Assembly (NCBI GenBank): GCA_020793555.1
Contig: DQIO01000333.1
Coordinates: forward strand, 1 to 7,666
From: Methanosarcinaceae archaeon
GTDB lineage: Archaea; Halobacteriota; Methanosarcinia; Methanosarcinales; Methanosarcinaceae
Reading direction: 5' to 3'
Length of the DNA: 7,666 nt
Part shown: piece by piece, positions 5,699-7,666 of the stretch
How the letters are laid out: each line of letters starts with the position of its first letter
Position numbering within the stretch: position 1 is the first letter of the stretch
Made by a program: the position numbers and the translations under genes
The notes under the pieces: model-generated
Databases searched by the model: none
Seen by the model: only the letters and a program-made list of their open reading frames with translations
Told to the model about the DNA's origin: nothing

Positions 5699-6016
5699 AT
5701 GAAAGAAAGAATGGAACATATCGATTTGAATGATACTATTGAGTACAACAGTACAATGCGGATCAAAAAAGATATTCTTGCTACTAATTGGTTCAATGTA
5801 GCCTTGATATGTCTTGAAAATGGACAGGAAATTCCACCCCACCCTGAAACATACGCGGTAATGTTCCACATAATCGAGGGAGAGGGGACTATAACCGTCG
5901 GGTCAAAAAAGTATGATGTCATGCCAGGTCATATTATATTTGTTCCAAAGGACAGTGTACGGGGGATAGCACCACGCACACGTATGAGCCTGCTCGGGAT
6001 ACAACAGCCACATTAA
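5699..6016 (+). CDS. Small single-domain cupin protein with degenerate metal site
   Basis: This 105-residue protein is a single cupin beta-barrel. The second half shows the family pattern: NGQEIPPHPE (41-50), FHIIEGEGTITVG (56-68), YDVMPGHIIFVPKDS (72-86). Typical metal-binding cupins have HxH and E in motif 1 and H in motif 2. Here motif 1 keeps only H48, with P or E where the other histidine would be, the glutamate position is A53 or V54, and the motif 2 histidine is R88. It therefore probably binds no metal in the usual way, and may be a sensor, ligand-binding or structural protein. GGGTGAT (5689-5695) matches the anti-Shine-Dalgarno but lies only 3 nt from the ATG, so M5 (ATG at 5711) is an alternative start. 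The ABC ATPase begins 19 nt after the stop, suggesting cotranscription. The substrate is unknown. Confidence 0.82.
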   Translation: MKERMEHIDLNDTIEYNSTMRIKKDILATNWFNVALICLENGQEIPPHPETYAVMFHIIEGEGTITVGSKKYDVMPGHIIFVPKDSVRGIAPRTRMSLLGIQQPH

Positions 6017-6035
6017 GTAGATTAAGTATGTTACA

Positions 6036-6968
6036 ATGATGGAATCAATGAATGCTATTGAAGTCAATAATCTGACTAAACAGTTCGGCAATTTTACTGC
6101 GGTAGATCATCTGGATTTCGAAGTTGAGAATGGTGAAATATTTGGCTTTTTAGGACCCAACGGTGCCGGTAAGACCACAACTGCCAGAATGCTCACAGGA
6201 ATAATTAAACCGGATTCGGGTCAGATCAGGATTAAGGGTATTGATATTCAGCGAGATCCGATCAAAGCCAAACAGATCATAGGAGTTGTTCCTGAACTTT
6301 CAAATGCATACACCGACCTTTCGGCCTGGAATAACCTGCAGTTCATGGCACAATTATATGGCATACCAAACAAACAAGCCAAACAAAGAGCAGAAGAACT
6401 CCTGATGAAGTTCGATCTCTATGAGCGGAAAGATCATAAGGTCAAGACATTCTCCAAAGGAATGAAACAAAAACTCATCATTGCCATGTCACTCATGAAC
6501 GACCCGGAAATTCTTTTTCTCGATGAACCTACATCGGGCCTGGATGTCCGAAGTACACGATTGATAAAGGATATGTTGTTGGAGTTGAACAAAGAAGGGA
6601 AAACAATTTTTCTCACAACTCATGACATGGAGGAGGCAAACCAGCTGTGCAACAGAATTGCAGTCATCAATCATGGGAATATAGCAGCTATCGACGCTCC
6701 TGAGAAACTCAAAATGCGAATAGGAGGTCTGAAATGGGTTGAAGTCAGTTTTAATGTGCCTGTGGATCTCTCTGATCTCCATGCCATGCAAGGAATCGTG
6801 GAGGTACAAAATAGCGGGGACAAACTGCGATTGTACACGGACGAACCGGGCAGGATAGTGTATCAGCTTGTGGACTATTCCCGATCGAATAACCTGGAGA
6901 TCGTGACACTGAATACGATGACGCCAACACTTGAGGACATTTTTATCAAACTTACTGAGGAAAAATAA
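6036..6968 (+). CDS. ABC transporter ATP-binding protein (DrrA-like, ABC-2 exporter type)
   Basis: This is a 310-residue cytoplasmic ATPase that would power the permease encoded next. It has Walker A GPNGAGKTT (40-48), signature FSKGMKQ (139-145, the exporter-type variant of LSGGQ), Walker B ILFLDEP (159-165), D-loop SGLD (167-170) and the switch histidine H196 in TTHD. The Q-loop position in VVPELS carries E87 rather than glutamine. Residues from about 230 to the end form the accessory domain often seen in drug or polysaccharide exporter ATPases (DUF4162-like). ATG codons at 6036, 6039 and 6048 are all possible starts; none has a strong ribosome binding site. It lies 19 nt after the cupin gene, and its stop overlaps the permease start (TAATG). 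The transported substrate cannot be told from sequence. Confidence 0.93.
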   Translation: MMESMNAIEVNNLTKQFGNFTAVDHLDFEVENGEIFGFLGPNGAGKTTTARMLTGIIKPDSGQIRIKGIDIQRDPIKAKQIIGVVPELSNAYTDLSAWNNLQFMAQLYGIPNKQAKQRAEELLMKFDLYERKDHKVKTFSKGMKQKLIIAMSLMNDPEILFLDEPTSGLDVRSTRLIKDMLLELNKEGKTIFLTTHDMEEANQLCNRIAVINHGNIAAIDAPEKLKMRIGGLKWVEVSFNVPVDLSDLHAMQGIVEVQNSGDKLRLYTDEPGRIVYQLVDYSRSNNLEIVTLNTMTPTLEDIFIKLTEEK

Positions 6969-7666
6969 TGGTAGTGATAGATCAGCTAAAACGTGCCTGG
7001 GCAATTTCCAAAAAGGACATCATGATCTATTATTTGAAGGGACCGGTGATTATATTTGGTCTCCTTTTCCCTGCATTCCTTTTTCTGGCATTCATGATAG
7101 GAAGAGATCTTCCAGTCGATTTCCTTATCGCCGGACTGCTGGGCATGACGATATTCTTTACATCAACATCTGTCACTCCTGTGATCGCACCCACCGAAAC
7201 ACAAACAAGGAATCTGGAGCGGCTTGCAGCCTCTCCGGTATCCATTACAACGATCCTTCTTGGAGATATGTTAGCATCTGTACTGTTTGGGATCGGAATC
7301 TCTCTTGTTCCAATATTATTGGGAATTGCACTTGGTGTAGCGATCACACATCCGTTTACACTTGCAGTAGCAATTGTACTGGCTTCATTCTGTTTCTCAG
7401 CCATGGGACTAATATTCTCATCTACACCGACCAGCATGACATCCACAGTGATGATGATATCCACGATGGTAAAGTTTCCACTAGTATTCATAAGCGGCAT
7501 ATTTATCCCGGTGGGAGAACTACCACAATGGGGACGAACACTTGCATCAATCTCTCCCCTAACATACATAACTGATCTTTGCAGGTATTCATTTCAGGAA
7601 ACAAATTATTATTCGGTTCAAGTGAGTATCTCAGCTCTCATAATATTCCTGATGATCTTCATGATA
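6968..7666 (+). CDS. ABC-2 type transporter permease, partial (cut by window end)
   Basis: The reading frame stays open from the ATG at 6968 to the last base, giving 233 residues without a stop. After a short amphipathic start (VIDQLKRAWAISKKDIMIYY), hydrophobic segments lie at about 26-43, 48-66, 90-118, 124-142, 148-170 and from about 218. This is the six-span plan of ABC2_membrane (DrrB/NodJ-like) permeases. The cytoplasmic loop TETQTRNLERLAASPVS (77-93) is the typical coupling region of the family, and FISGIFIPVGELPQWGRTLA near 172-191 is also typical. The sixth span is incomplete, so perhaps 10-25 residues are missing. The start overlaps the ATPase stop by one base, implying coupled translation. 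Together the two genes encode an exporter of unknown substrate. Confidence 0.92.
   Translation, partial: MVVIDQLKRAWAISKKDIMIYYLKGPVIIFGLLFPAFLFLAFMIGRDLPVDFLIAGLLGMTIFFTSTSVTPVIAPTETQTRNLERLAASPVSITTILLGDMLASVLFGIGISLVPILLGIALGVAITHPFTLAVAIVLASFCFSAMGLIFSSTPTSMTSTVMMISTMVKFPLVFISGIFIPVGELPQWGRTLASISPLTYITDLCRYSFQETNYYSVQVSISALIIFLMIFMI

Noticed and set aside
6931..7575. 214-codon plus-strand open frame overlapping the permease
   Set aside because: The overlapping frame from 6968 encodes a clear ABC-2 permease with membrane spans and coupled start. This one is a shadow with an unlike-protein composition.

Overview
The window looks like a stretch of a methanogenic archaeon's chromosome, most likely from Methanosarcinales or a relative; this placement is inferred from gene content. 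The strongest indicator is an adjacent ycaO-tfuA pair. In methanogens this pair is known to install the thioglycine of methyl-coenzyme M reductase (McrA). TATA-like promoters and probable leaderless starts also fit an archaeon. No rRNA, tRNA, insertion sequence, prophage gene or CRISPR array was seen.

Left part (1-2293, minus strand): read in the direction of transcription, this holds an unrecognised 51-residue small ORF with a good ribosome binding site, then a group II (SufS/CsdA-type) cysteine desulfurase, then an FdhD-family sulfurtransferase. This is a plausible sulfur-delivery operon: the desulfurase makes persulfide sulfur and FdhD passes sulfur to a bis-MGD molybdenum or tungsten cofactor. 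The gap between the desulfurase and fdhD carries 3.5 copies of a 16-bp tandem repeat abutting a 30-bp inverted repeat that overlaps a TATA-like element. A hairpin spans the small ORF's stop codon.

Middle (2294-4451): a promoter region of about 190 bp with oppositely directed TATA-like boxes separates the sulfur operon from ycaO and tfuA on the plus strand. tfuA overlaps the ycaO stop through ATGA. Both sides of this divergent region concern sulfur insertion, so shared regulation is an attractive but unproven idea.

Right part (4484-7666): a radical SAM protein with a C-terminal winged-helix-like segment lies convergent to tfuA on the minus strand. After a 249-bp AT-rich intergenic region come a small cupin-fold protein that has lost most metal ligands, an ABC ATPase and an ABC-2 type permease cut by the window end. 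These three plus-strand genes are closely spaced and probably form one exporter operon.

Functional calls rest on reading motifs by eye. Promoter, operator and hairpin calls are pattern readings without experimental support.
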